64,000 nt of DNA, taken from assembly GCA_020073215.1 (NCBI GenBank), contig JAIQFO010000014.1, forward strand, positions 48,255 to 112,254. Reading direction: 5' to 3'. This document shows positions 9,961 through 19,341 of this stretch, piece by piece. A program made the translations under genes and the position numbers. Source of the DNA: Terriglobia bacterium (GTDB lineage: Bacteria > Acidobacteriota > Terriglobia > Terriglobales > Acidobacteriaceae). Below the pieces are notes generated by a model. It had not been told where the DNA came from, made no database searches, and saw only the letters and a program-made list of their open reading frames with translations. Each line of letters begins with the position of its first letter. The stretch's first letter is position 1.

Positions 9961-11094
9961 ATGGCTGAGACGCGCAAATTTCCGCATCATCTGATTCGAG
10001 AGATTTTTGAGCAGCCGGACGCGCTGCGGCGAACCATTGAACCTCGCGTTTCGCTCGGGGACGGGCTGGTTCGCCTGGATGAAATCCATATTTCGCGCGA
10101 GGAACTGCGCGCCCTGCGGCGGATCAACATCGTCGCTTCGGGAACCAGCCGTCATGCGGGCATGACGGGGCAGTACATGATGCAGGAACTGGCCGGTGTG
10201 CCGGTCGACGTGGACTACGCCAGCGAGTTCGAATACCGCAATCCGATGATTGGGCGGGGCGAACTCAGCATCTTTATTACTCAGTCGGGAGAAACCGCCG
10301 ACACCACCGCCTCGCAGCGCGAAGCCCGCCAGAAAGGGTCGCGCACCATTGCCATTTCGAATGTCGCAGGCTCGACGATTACCCGGGAGGCGGACGGTTT
10401 CATCTACACCGATGCTGGTCCGGAGATCAGCATAGCCTCAACCAAGGCATTCACCGCGCAGATGGCGTGTTTGTTTCTGTTCGCGTTGTACCTCGGCGAA
10501 ATCAAAGAGAAGGTTCCGAAGGCGCTGGCCCAGCGCTACATCCGCGAACTTCTCTCCCTTCCCGAGAAGACGGAGACGATTCTGGCGGCAGCCGACAAAG
10601 TGGAAAAACTGGCCGAGCTTTACTATCGCGTCGACGACTTCATGTTCCTCGGCCGCGCCATCCACTATCCCGTAGCGATGGATGGCGCTCTCAAGCTGAA
10701 AGAAGTTTCCTACATCCACGCCGAAGGTTATCCCACCGGGGAAGCCAAGCACGGGCCAAACGCGCTGATTGATTTCCGCCTGCCGCTGGTGATCATCGCC
10801 ACCTGCGACCGCAACAATAATGATGCGGGCTCGATCGCTCGCTACGAGCAGAACCTCAGCAACATGCAGGGATTCAAAAAACAAGGTGCGACGTTGATTG
10901 CGCTGGCGACTGAAGGAGACACTGTCGTACCGCAGTTGGCCAATCACACCGTCTTTATTCCCGCAGTGCCGGAACTGTTGTCGCCGATTCTGGAAATTGT
11001 GCCTCTGCAGTTGTTTGCCTACTATGTAGCCGCCAAGCGCGGCCTCGACGTGGACCATCCGCGTAACTTGGTGAAAGCGGTGACGCTGGAGTAG
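9961..11094 (+). CDS. Glutaminase-less GlmS-like SIS-domain isomerase/deaminase (NagB-II type)
   Basis: 377 residues containing two SIS domains and the GlmS-type C-terminus (DHPRNLVKAVTLE) but no N-terminal glutaminase domain, which in GlmS adds about 240 residues and a catalytic Cys1. Sugar-phosphate motifs are SGTSRHAG, TQSGETADT, STKAFTAQ and EAKHGPNALI. Proteins of this shape next to nagA are known to act as glucosamine-6-phosphate deaminases (NagB-II), giving fructose-6-P and ammonia. That role is inferred from domain loss plus context; ammonia-dependent GlcN-6-P synthesis cannot be excluded. The start ATG has a purine-rich GGGAGAG upstream. Confidence 0.85.
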   Translation: MAETRKFPHHLIREIFEQPDALRRTIEPRVSLGDGLVRLDEIHISREELRALRRINIVASGTSRHAGMTGQYMMQELAGVPVDVDYASEFEYRNPMIGRGELSIFITQSGETADTTASQREARQKGSRTIAISNVAGSTITREADGFIYTDAGPEISIASTKAFTAQMACLFLFALYLGEIKEKVPKALAQRYIRELLSLPEKTETILAAADKVEKLAELYYRVDDFMFLGRAIHYPVAMDGALKLKEVSYIHAEGYPTGEAKHGPNALIDFRLPLVIIATCDRNNNDAGSIARYEQNLSNMQGFKKQGATLIALATEGDTVVPQLANHTVFIPAVPELLSPILEIVPLQLFAYYVAAKRGLDVDHPRNLVKAVTLE

Positions 11095-11104
11095 TGGGCA
11101 TCGC

Positions 11105-11155
11105 GGCTGCCGAGCTGCGCTCGGCTTGGACGGCCGAGGGCGGCCGTCCCCACGC
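11105..11155 (+). repeat. Palindromic intergenic repeat, family A (copy 2)
   Basis: Two adjacent hairpins, GCCGAGC-TGC-GCTCGGC and GGACGGCC...GGCCGTCC, then CCCCAC. It follows the stop codon of the SIS-domain gene and could also act as a weak transcript end. Confidence 0.8.
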
Positions 11156-11232
11156 GAACAACCCAACTTCCAGCAAAATTCTTACCAATTCTTTATGATG
11201 GGACATTGCATTTTTAGCTCGGTGGGGGCAGT

Positions 11233-13929
11233 GTGGCTGAGACGCAACAGACAAACGGAATCGAAGTTCTGGAAACGCGGGAGTGGTTGGACTCACTCGA
11301 CTATGTGCTGTCGCACGGCGGTCCGAACCGCGCCGGGCGGCTCCTGCAGCAACTGGCGCTGCATGCCCGCCGTGAGGCTGGGATCAACCTGCCGTTCTCG
11401 GCGACGACTCCCTACCAGAATACGATTCCTTCCCGGCAACAGCCACCATTCCCCGGCAGCCAGGAAATGGAGCGCCGCATCAAGAGCCTGGTGCGCTGGA
11501 ACGCCATGGCCATGGTCGTCCGCGCCAACAAGCTTCAAGAAGGCATTGGCGGGCACATCTCCACATTCGCCTCGGCAGCAACGCTCTACGAAGTGGCGTT
11601 CAACCACTTTTTTCAGGCATCCACCGAGTCGGGCGACCGCGATATTGTCTATTTCCAGGGACACGCCGCCCCTGGAATTTATGCCCGTGCCTACCTCGAA
11701 GGCCGCATTCCCAAAGAGAAGTTAGAGAACTTCCGCCGGGAACTGAAACCAGGCGGCGGACTCTCGTCGTATCCGCATCCCTGGCTCATGCCCGACTTCT
11801 GGGAATTCCCGACCGTGTCGATGGGACTGGGCCCGATTCAGGCGATCTATCACGCGCGCTTCATCAAGTATCTCGAAAATCGCGGACTGAAAACTTCGAC
11901 CGGCGGCAAAGTCTGGGCGTTTCTGGGCGATGGCGAAATGGACGAACCGGAATCGCTCGGCTCGATCACGCTGGCTTCGCGCGAGCGGCTCGACAACCTG
12001 ATTTTCGTGGTCAACTGCAACCTGCAGCGTCTAGACGGGCCGGTGCGCGGCAACGGCAAAATCATCCAGGAACTGGAAGCGATTTTCCGCGGCGCGGGGT
12101 GGAACGTCATCAAGCTGATCTGGGGCGGCGACTGGGATCCGCTCATTCAGCGGGATCGCGACGGCCTGCTCGTCCGGCGCATGGGCGAGATCACCGACGG
12201 ACAGTATCAGAAATATTTCGTCGAGAGCGGCGCATATTTCCGGCAGAACTTCTTCGGCACCGATCCCCGGCTGCTCAAGATGGTCGAGCATCTTTCGGAC
12301 GAGCAACTCGCCCGCATGCGGCTCGGCGGACACGACCCGATCAAAGTGCACGCCGCGTACAAGGCGGCGGTTGACCATACAGGGTCGCCAACCATCATTC
12401 TCGCCAAGACCATCAAGGGCTATGGACTCGGCGAAGCGGGCGAAGGCAAGAACATCACGCACCAGCAAAAGAAGCTGAATGACGATGAGCTGCAGATGTT
12501 CCGCTCGCGCTTCGGCATTCCGATTCCCGACGCCGAGCTTCACGATGCGCCCTTCTATCGGCCCGCCGACGACAGCGCGGAAATCAAATATATGCAGGAG
12601 CGCCGCAAACAGCTGGGCGGCTACATGCCGGTACGGAAAGTACGTGCTACACCGCTGAAGCCCGTGTCGGAAGCGCTCTTTGAGGAGTTTCACAAGGGCA
12701 CCGAGGGCCACGAGGTCTCCACCACCATGGTCTTCGTGCGCCTGCTCTCGAAGTTGTTGCGTGACCCAGAGGTCGGAAAATTCATCGTGCCCGTGGTTCC
12801 CGACGAAGCCCGCACCTTCGGCATGGAGGCGCTTTTCCGCCAGGTCGGGATCTATTCGAGCGTCGGCCAGCTCTACGAGCCGGTCGATATGGCTACGCTC
12901 CTTTATTACAAGGAGGCGAAGAACGGGCAGATTCTGGAAGAGGGCATCACCGAAGCCGGATCGATGTGCTCGTTCATCGCGGCCGGTACTGCGTATGCCA
13001 ATCACGGCATCAACACGATTCCCTTCTTTATTTATTACTCGATGTTCGGACTGCAGCGCGTCGGCGACCTGATCTGGGCCGCGGGCGACATGCGCTGCCG
13101 CGGGTTCCTCATCGGGGGCACGGCGGGCAGAACGACGCTGGCGGGCGAAGGCCTGCAGCATCAGGATGGACACAGCCAGGTGCTGGCTCTCGCAGTGCCG
13201 AACCTGATGGCTTATGATCCAGCGTTCGCCTATGAGATCGCCATCATCATCCAGGACGGCATCAAGCGCATGTATGTCGATGGCGAATCTATCTTCTATT
13301 ACTTGACGGTCACCAACGAACCGCTGCCGATGCCCGAGATGCCCAGCCAGCCGGACATTCGCGAGGGCATCCTGAAAGGTCTGTACCGCTACCGGGCGTC
13401 TGAAAAGAAGGATGCGAAGCTGCGGGCACAGTTACTGGGCAGCGGCACCATCATGTTCGAGGTGCTCCAGGCACAAGCGATTCTGGAGAAGGACTATGGC
13501 GTGGCCGCGGACGTGTGGAGCGTCACCAGCTACAAGGAACTGTATCGCGACGCGAACGACTGTGAGCGCTGGAACATGCTGCATCCCACACAGAAGGCAA
13601 AGGTGCCATACGTCACGCAGACATTGAAGGGCGCATCCGGCCCATTCATCGCGGCATCGGATTACATGAAGGTTCTGCCGGAGTGTATTGCGCAGTGGAT
13701 TCCAGGCAAGCTATTGTCACTCGGCACCGACGGCTTTGGGCGCAGCGAGAACCGCGCGTCCCTGCGAGACTTTTTCGAAGTGGACGCGAAGCACATCGTG
13801 CTCGCCACGCTGCATGCGCTGGCGGGCGAGAAGAAAGATGGCGCCGAAGGTGTCAATGCGAAGCTGCTGGAGAAGGCCGTCCGCGATCTGGGCATCGATC
13901 CGGAAAAACGCAATCCGGCCCGCAGTTAA
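11233..13929 (+). CDS. aceE: Pyruvate dehydrogenase E1 component, homodimeric AceE type
   Basis: 898 residues with a GTG start, the size of the homodimeric E1. It decarboxylates pyruvate with thiamine diphosphate and transfers the acetyl group to the lipoyl arms of E2. The ThDP motif GDGEMDEPESLGSITLASR begins near residue 234 and continues to NLIFVVNCNLQRLDGPVRGN. The second half has transketolase-like features such as EGITEAGSMCSFIAAGTAY and GLQHQDGHS. It heads the aceE-aceF-lpdA cluster, about 100 bp before aceF. A TATGAT hexamer near 11193 is a weak promoter candidate. Confidence 0.96.
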   Translation: MAETQQTNGIEVLETREWLDSLDYVLSHGGPNRAGRLLQQLALHARREAGINLPFSATTPYQNTIPSRQQPPFPGSQEMERRIKSLVRWNAMAMVVRANKLQEGIGGHISTFASAATLYEVAFNHFFQASTESGDRDIVYFQGHAAPGIYARAYLEGRIPKEKLENFRRELKPGGGLSSYPHPWLMPDFWEFPTVSMGLGPIQAIYHARFIKYLENRGLKTSTGGKVWAFLGDGEMDEPESLGSITLASRERLDNLIFVVNCNLQRLDGPVRGNGKIIQELEAIFRGAGWNVIKLIWGGDWDPLIQRDRDGLLVRRMGEITDGQYQKYFVESGAYFRQNFFGTDPRLLKMVEHLSDEQLARMRLGGHDPIKVHAAYKAAVDHTGSPTIILAKTIKGYGLGEAGEGKNITHQQKKLNDDELQMFRSRFGIPIPDAELHDAPFYRPADDSAEIKYMQERRKQLGGYMPVRKVRATPLKPVSEALFEEFHKGTEGHEVSTTMVFVRLLSKLLRDPEVGKFIVPVVPDEARTFGMEALFRQVGIYSSVGQLYEPVDMATLLYYKEAKNGQILEEGITEAGSMCSFIAAGTAYANHGINTIPFFIYYSMFGLQRVGDLIWAAGDMRCRGFLIGGTAGRTTLAGEGLQHQDGHSQVLALAVPNLMAYDPAFAYEIAIIIQDGIKRMYVDGESIFYYLTVTNEPLPMPEMPSQPDIREGILKGLYRYRASEKKDAKLRAQLLGSGTIMFEVLQAQAILEKDYGVAADVWSVTSYKELYRDANDCERWNMLHPTQKAKVPYVTQTLKGASGPFIAASDYMKVLPECIAQWIPGKLLSLGTDGFGRSENRASLRDFFEVDAKHIVLATLHALAGEKKDGAEGVNAKLLEKAVRDLGIDPEKRNPARS

Positions 13930-14029
13930 CGTGGGCGCCCTCGACATGTGTGGCGTAAGTTCGGTTGTCACAGTTTGAATTGTCATCCGCTTTGATTGTG
14001 ATTAGCGAGCCAGAGGAACTAAGGAGAGA

Positions 14030-15781
14030 ATGGCGACAGAATTTAAGCTGCCCGAGCTGGGCGAAAATATCGAGAGCGGCGAACTGGTCCGCTTGATGAT
14101 CAAGCCCGGCGTCCGCATCACCGAAGGCGAGCCGGTGATGGAACTCGAAACCGACAAAGCGGTGGTGGAGGTGCCCTCGTCGGTGACGGGCACCATCGGA
14201 GAAATTCGCGTAAGTGAAGGCGACACGCTGCGCGTGGGGCAGGTCATCTTCACCGTGGAAAATGGTGCTGGGGCCGTAGCAAAGTCCGCTGCGAAGGCGG
14301 CCGCGCAGCCGGCTGTCGTTCCCGCAGTGCAAGCCTCGGCTGATCCCGTCGTCGCAACCCCGGCAACGCCCGCGCCGATCGCAGCGCCGCGGCCAGAGCG
14401 TCAAACGCCTCCCGCAGTTTCCTCCGCCACGGCCAGTGAATTCAGGCTGCCGGAACTGGGAGAGAACATCAACTCCGGCGATCTGGTGCGGCTGATGATC
14501 TCGCCAGGCCAGAGCGTTTCTGAAGGCCAGCCGGTGATGGAACTTGAAACCGACAAAGCCGTGGTCGAAGTCCCGTCCACGGTCACGGGCGTTGTGCGCG
14601 AGGTCAAGGTCAAAGAAGGCCAGAAGGTCAAAGTTGGCGAGGTCATCTTTACGCTGGAGGGCGGTGTCGCGACTCAAGCGGAACCGGTTCGCAGGCACGA
14701 ACCGGTGGAACACATCTCCGGACAACAGGCGGCGCGGCTCTCGTTCCAATTGGCCATGCGGGCCGAGGGCAAGACGGAAGAACAAGCGCTGCCTCCGGAT
14801 CAACCGCAGGCCCCGATGCCCGAGTTCAGCATGCCCGTGCAACTGGGAAAGGTTGCCGGCACAGACCGCCAACCGGTGCCGGCGGCGCCGCACGTGCGTC
14901 GTCTGGCGCGCGAAGTGGGCGTGGACATTCACAGCGTGCCCGGCAGCGGTCCGGGCGGGCGCATCAGCGAAGACGACGTGAAGCTGTGCGCCAAGAATGC
15001 GTTGCTGGCAGCGGCCGCTGCGGCACAAAGTCCACGCGGAGCCTTCGTCGAGCCTGAACTCCCCGACTTCGCCAAGTGGGGCAAGACGGAACGGGTTTCG
15101 ATTCGCGGAGTGCGGCGCAAGACAGCCGAACATCTGCGCGAGGCATGGAACACAATTCCGCACGTCACCCAGCAGGATCGAGCCGACATCACCGAACTCG
15201 AGCAGTTGCGCGCCCGTTTCGCGCCGCGAGCCATCGAAGCGGGCGGCAAGATGACGGTCACGGCGATTGCGTTGAAAGTCTCCTCGGCGGCCCTCAAGGT
15301 CTTCCCCCAGTTCAATGCCTCAATCGACATCGCGAAAGAAGAAATCATTTACAAGCAGTACATCAACATTGGCGTTGCGGTGGATACCGACCGCGGATTG
15401 CTGGTGCCCGTGATTCGCGACGTAGACAAGAAGAACATCGTCGAACTGGCGGCGGAACTGGCACAGCTCTCGAAAAAAGCGCGCGACCGCAAGCTCACTC
15501 CCGAGGAGATGGAAGGCGGCACGTTTACTATCACGAATCTCGGAGGAATCGGCGGCACTGGATTTTCTCCCATCGTGAATCATCCCGAGGTTGCAATCCT
15601 CGGCCTCTCGCGTTCGCGCATGGAGCCGGAGTGGGTGAACAACAAGTTCGAGCCGCGCTTGATTCTTCCGCTCTCACTCTCGTACGATCACCGGTTGATC
15701 GATGGCGCCGACGCCGCGCGTTTTCTACGCTGGATCGCGGAGGCCTTCGAGCAGCCGTTCCTGCTTTCGGTGCAGGGATAA
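14030..15781 (+). CDS. aceF: Dihydrolipoyl acetyltransferase (E2) of pyruvate dehydrogenase, two lipoyl domains
   Basis: 583 residues. Two lipoyl domains are visible, each with the ETDKAVVEVPS attachment motif: Lys43 in the first and Lys176 in the second, joined by an Ala/Pro-rich hinge. A peripheral-subunit-binding domain (APHVRRLAREVGVDIHSVPG...GGRISEDD) is near 285-320, and the catalytic domain ends with LSYDHRLIDGADAARF, holding the His and Asp of the active site. It transfers acetyl groups from E1 to CoA. It lies between aceE and lpdA in one direction. Confidence 0.95.
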   Translation: MATEFKLPELGENIESGELVRLMIKPGVRITEGEPVMELETDKAVVEVPSSVTGTIGEIRVSEGDTLRVGQVIFTVENGAGAVAKSAAKAAAQPAVVPAVQASADPVVATPATPAPIAAPRPERQTPPAVSSATASEFRLPELGENINSGDLVRLMISPGQSVSEGQPVMELETDKAVVEVPSTVTGVVREVKVKEGQKVKVGEVIFTLEGGVATQAEPVRRHEPVEHISGQQAARLSFQLAMRAEGKTEEQALPPDQPQAPMPEFSMPVQLGKVAGTDRQPVPAAPHVRRLAREVGVDIHSVPGSGPGGRISEDDVKLCAKNALLAAAAAAQSPRGAFVEPELPDFAKWGKTERVSIRGVRRKTAEHLREAWNTIPHVTQQDRADITELEQLRARFAPRAIEAGGKMTVTAIALKVSSAALKVFPQFNASIDIAKEEIIYKQYINIGVAVDTDRGLLVPVIRDVDKKNIVELAAELAQLSKKARDRKLTPEEMEGGTFTITNLGGIGGTGFSPIVNHPEVAILGLSRSRMEPEWVNNKFEPRLILPLSLSYDHRLIDGADAARFLRWIAEAFEQPFLLSVQG

Positions 15782-15833
15782 GGCTTTTAACCGCAGAGGA
15801 CGCAGAGTTCCGGGAGAAGACATAAAACCACAC

Positions 15834-15910
15834 TGTCATCCTGAGCGAAGCGAAGGACCTATGTAGTCGGCTGCGGAATGCATAGGTCCTTCGCTTCGCT
15901 CAGGATGACA
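15834..15910. repeat. Long perfect palindrome, family B (copy 1)
   Basis: Two perfect 30-base arms (TGTCATCCTGAGCGAAGCGA... and its complement) enclose a 17-base loop between aceF and lpdA. Transcribed RNA would form a very stable hairpin. A near-identical element is at 30436. Upstream, at 15788, a CCGCAGAGGACGCAGAG segment looks like another intergenic motif. Confidence 0.9.
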
Positions 15911-15936
15911 AGAAATGCTAAAAGGACAGCGACGAA

Positions 15937-17361
15937 ATGGCGAACACTTCAAATCTCCGTGTGGCAGTAATCGGCGGCGGGCCCGGCGGTTATGCTGCCG
16001 CATTTCTGGCTGCCGACTTGGGCATGAAAGTTACCCTGATCGATCCGGAAGTAAACCCCGGCGGCGTCTGCCTCTATCGCGGCTGCATCCCGTCCAAGGC
16101 CCTGCTACACGTAGCCAAACTGCTGGAAGAAGCCGAGCAGGCGAAGAACTGGGGCATCGACTTCGGCGAGCCCAAAGTCGACCTCAACAAGCTCCGCGGA
16201 TGGAAAGAGAGTGTCGTCAAGAAGCTGACCGGTGGACTGGGACAGTTATCAAAACAACGCAAGGTCGAGTTCGTCCAAGGCAAAGCCGCTTTTGTGAATT
16301 CCACCACGCTGAAAGTCACGAAGACCGCGGCCGGCGGCGAAGACAACCTGACCTTCGACCGCATCATCATCGCCACCGGATCGCGTCCGACCGTCGTGCC
16401 CAGCCTCAAGCTCGACAGCCCGCGTCTAATGGATTCAACCGGCGCTCTCGATCTCCCCGACATTCCGAAAACGCTGCTAGTCATAGGCGGCGGCTACATC
16501 GGACTGGAACTGGGATCGGTGTACGCCACACTCGGCACGAAGGTGACCTGCGTCGAAATGATGCCTGGCTTGCTGCCCGGCGCCGACCGCGACCTGGTGC
16601 TGCCTTTGCACAAGCGCCTGGAAAAACTCTTCTCCGCCATCATGCTGAATACCACGGTCAAATCGCTCAAGGACGACAAGACTGGCATTCGCGTAACACT
16701 CGACGGTCCCAACGTAAAAGAAAAAGAACAGGTGTTCGAACGCGTGCTGATGTCCGTGGGGCGCCGGCCGAATTCCGAGATTCCCGGCCTCGACAAAACA
16801 AAAGTTAAAGTCGACCCGAAGGGATTCATCGAAATCAACGAGCAGCGCCAGACGGCTGAGCCCACAATCTACGCCATTGGCGACGTTGCCGGCGAGCCCA
16901 TGCTGGCGCACAAGGCAATGCATGAGGGACGCTGTGCCGTGGAAGCCATCGCCGGACACAAGGTCGCTTTCGAACCGAACGCGATTCCCGCGGTCGTGTT
17001 CACCGATCCCGAAATTGCGTGGGCGGGACTGACAGAAACACAGGCAAAAGAACAGGGACGCGAGATCACTGTCGCCAAGTTCCCCTGGGCAGCTTCGGGA
17101 CGCGCCATCACGCTCGACCGGCCTGAAGGCCTCACCAAACTGCTCATCGATCCTAAGACGGAGCGGGTGCTGGGGGTCGGCATTGTGGGAGCGGGCGCGG
17201 GCGAACTGATCGCCGAAGGCGTATTGGCCATCGAAATGTGCGCCCTGGCGGCCGATGTTGGCATGACCATCCATCCGCATCCGACCCTGTCGGAGACGAT
17301 GATGGAATCGGCGGAAATCTTCTACGGGCAGGCTACCGATATTTACCGCCCGAAGAAATAG
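15937..17361 (+). CDS. lpdA: Dihydrolipoyl dehydrogenase (E3)
   Basis: 474 residues, normal length. It reoxidises dihydrolipoamide on E2 with FAD and NAD+. The N-terminal FAD motif is [20 protein letters not shown], the redox-active disulfide is in [15 protein letters not shown], the NAD-binding motif is [19 protein letters not shown], and the C-terminal catalytic His is in [13 protein letters not shown]. It completes the pyruvate dehydrogenase cluster. Its 155-bp upstream gap contains the family B palindrome, so its level may differ from that of aceEF. Confidence 0.96.
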   Translation: MANTSNLRVAVIGGGPGGYAAAFLAADLGMKVTLIDPEVNPGGVCLYRGCIPSKALLHVAKLLEEAEQAKNWGIDFGEPKVDLNKLRGWKESVVKKLTGGLGQLSKQRKVEFVQGKAAFVNSTTLKVTKTAAGGEDNLTFDRIIIATGSRPTVVPSLKLDSPRLMDSTGALDLPDIPKTLLVIGGGYIGLELGSVYATLGTKVTCVEMMPGLLPGADRDLVLPLHKRLEKLFSAIMLNTTVKSLKDDKTGIRVTLDGPNVKEKEQVFERVLMSVGRRPNSEIPGLDKTKVKVDPKGFIEINEQRQTAEPTIYAIGDVAGEPMLAHKAMHEGRCAVEAIAGHKVAFEPNAIPAVVFTDPEIAWAGLTETQAKEQGREITVAKFPWAASGRAITLDRPEGLTKLLIDPKTERVLGVGIVGAGAGELIAEGVLAIEMCALAADVGMTIHPHPTLSETMMESAEIFYGQATDIYRPKK

Positions 17362-17362
17362 C

Positions 17363-17460
17363 GGTAGCGCCGCCGTCCCGGCGGCTGTCCGGCGGGCGTC
17401 CTCGCCCGCCGCTCCGAAGGCGAGACGCCTTCGGGACAGCCGGCAAGATGCCGGCGCTAC
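17363..17460. repeat. Multi-hairpin intergenic repeat, family F
   Basis: Consecutive short hairpins (GCCGCCGTCCCGGCGGC, GGCGGGCG...CGCCCGCC, GAAGGCGAGACGCCTTC, GCCGGCAAGATGCCGGC) fill almost the whole gap between lpdA and the MscS gene. Confidence 0.7.
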
Positions 17461-17500
17461 TCGTTGCGCAGTTGGAGTCGCAAACCTGGCAATAAAACCG

Positions 17501-19270
17501 ATGAAAAAACTGGTGCTCTTGGTCCTTCTCGTTTTCATTTTTCTGCAGGGGCTGCTGGCCCAGTCGTCGGTGGCTCAATCCGTTTCCAGCCTGCTGCAGG
17601 GTGGCGCCCAGTCCCAAGCGCCGACTCCAGCGTCCGCCGATCCTCTTGGACGTGAGACACCTTCAGGAACCGTGCTTGGATTCCTGCAGGCCGCACAAAA
17701 CGGAAATTACAGAGCCGCCGCCGATTACCTGCAGATCAGCGCTGCGCACCGGCAATCGCAAGGCCCGGATCTGGCCGAGAAGTTGAACGTGCTCATGAAC
17801 CGCGCCTACGTGGGAAGCCCGCGACAGCTTAGTAAGAATCCCGAAGGCAATTCGGAGTACGGAACCCCCGATCACCAGACCATCGGCACTTTTTCCTTTG
17901 GCGAGGCCGATGTCGCGGTGATCCTCGTCCGCGTCGTCGATCCGAACTCGGGAAGAATCTGGGTCTTCTCTTCCGAAACGCTCAGCAAAGTTCCCGAGTT
18001 GTACGAAAACCTTGAGGCTCACCAGGTCGAAACGAAACTCCCGCCCGTCCTGGTGCGAAACACGTTTCTTGGGATGCCCCTCTGGCAATGGCTGGCGCTT
18101 ATCGCCGCCATTCCCGTAGCAGTCGGCATCGGCTGGGCGGTGGTTTTGCTGCTGGCGATTCCGCGGCGGCTCTGGCTCAAGTTCCGGAACCGCCCGAACT
18201 TGCACTCCTACAGCCACATGTCCAGGCCGCTGCTCGTCTCCTTCGGGGCGCTCGCTCACCGCGCGATTGCGGGCTACCTCGGCCTTGCGCTCCTGCCGCG
18301 CCTTTACTATTACCGGATTATTGGCGTTCTCGTCAGCATCGGCTTCTTCTGGTTTCTGCTGCGGGGCACTAGCCTGACGATGCAGCGGTTGCGAACCCGC
18401 GCCATCAGCGCCGGGCGCACCGGCACCGGAACCCTGATGGTGCTGGGCGAACGGCTGCTCAAGGCGCTGGTCCTGCTCGTCGCCGTGTTAGCGGTGCTCG
18501 GCATCCTCGGATTCAACCTCACCGCCGTGCTCGCGGGCCTTGGCATTGGCGGCATTGCCGTCGCCTTCGCCGCGCAAAAAACGCTCGAGAATCTTTTTGG
18601 CGGAATTTCGGTTCTGGCCGACGAAGTCATTCGGGTTGGCGACTTTTGCCGCTTCGGCGATCGCGTCGGAACCGTCGAAGACATCAGCTTGCGATCCACC
18701 CGCGTCCGCACCCTGGAGCGCACCGAGCTTTCCATTCCCAATGGCTCCCTGGCCACCATGAACGTGGAAAACTTCACCCGGCGCGACAAATTCCTGTTCA
18801 ATCCGACGCTCGGGATCCGCGGGGAAACCTCGGCCGACCAACTCCGCTACCTGCTCGCGGAAGTCCGGCGCATGTTCTACGAGCACCCGAAGATCGAGAG
18901 CGAATCCGCGCGTATCCGCTTCGCCAGCTTAGACAAAGGCACCTTGAACCTTGAGGTCTTCAGCCACATCCTCACTCGCGATATGGCGGAATTCACGGCG
19001 ATTGCGGAAGACATATGGCTGCGCATCATGGAGATCGTGGAGAAATCCGGCACCGGCTTCGCGGTCTCGTCGCGCGCCGTATCCTTCTCGCGCGACACCG
19101 GCCTCGACCCGGACAAGACCGCCGCCGCCGAACAACAGGTACGGCAATGGCGGGACCAGCACAAGCTCCCCTTCCCTGATTTTGCGCCCGCTGACAAGGC
19201 GGCGTTTCGCGGGTCGATTCAATATCCGCAACCGGAGTCGGCGGTCGGGAAAAAGCAGCAGAATCCTTGA
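17501..19270 (+). CDS. MscS-family mechanosensitive channel with periplasmic N-terminal domain
   Basis: 589 residues. A signal peptide (KKLVLLVLLVFIFLQGLLAQS) is followed by a periplasmic domain to about residue 185, then several membrane helices. The MscS pore signature is at about 345-375 (LAGLGIGGIAVAFAAQKTLE), continuing into FGGISVLADEVIRVGDF and the soluble beta domain (VGTVEDISLRSTRVRT, SIPNGSLATMNVENF). It would open under membrane tension and release solutes. The N-terminal domain (TPSGTVLGFLQAAQNGNYRAA) is an added module seen in larger MscS proteins. Confidence 0.9.
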   Translation: MKKLVLLVLLVFIFLQGLLAQSSVAQSVSSLLQGGAQSQAPTPASADPLGRETPSGTVLGFLQAAQNGNYRAAADYLQISAAHRQSQGPDLAEKLNVLMNRAYVGSPRQLSKNPEGNSEYGTPDHQTIGTFSFGEADVAVILVRVVDPNSGRIWVFSSETLSKVPELYENLEAHQVETKLPPVLVRNTFLGMPLWQWLALIAAIPVAVGIGWAVVLLLAIPRRLWLKFRNRPNLHSYSHMSRPLLVSFGALAHRAIAGYLGLALLPRLYYYRIIGVLVSIGFFWFLLRGTSLTMQRLRTRAISAGRTGTGTLMVLGERLLKALVLLVAVLAVLGILGFNLTAVLAGLGIGGIAVAFAAQKTLENLFGGISVLADEVIRVGDFCRFGDRVGTVEDISLRSTRVRTLERTELSIPNGSLATMNVENFTRRDKFLFNPTLGIRGETSADQLRYLLAEVRRMFYEHPKIESESARIRFASLDKGTLNLEVFSHILTRDMAEFTAIAEDIWLRIMEIVEKSGTGFAVSSRAVSFSRDTGLDPDKTAAAEQQVRQWRDQHKLPFPDFAPADKAAFRGSIQYPQPESAVGKKQQNP

Positions 19271-19341
19271 AACTATAGGGAGCGCCCCACTTACCCACGT
19301 AACTTGCGGCTTTCCACAGCGATTCCTAGCATGGAAGAGCT

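Noticed and set aside
8648..9961. 437-codon minus-strand frame opposite nagA
   Set aside because: It mirrors the GC-rich codon phase of nagA, is rich in Arg, His and Gly without any family pattern, and nagA is unmistakable.
13853..15163. 436-codon minus-strand frame opposite aceF
   Set aside because: Shadow of aceF: His/Arg-rich, with repeats that only reflect the two lipoyl domains on the other strand.
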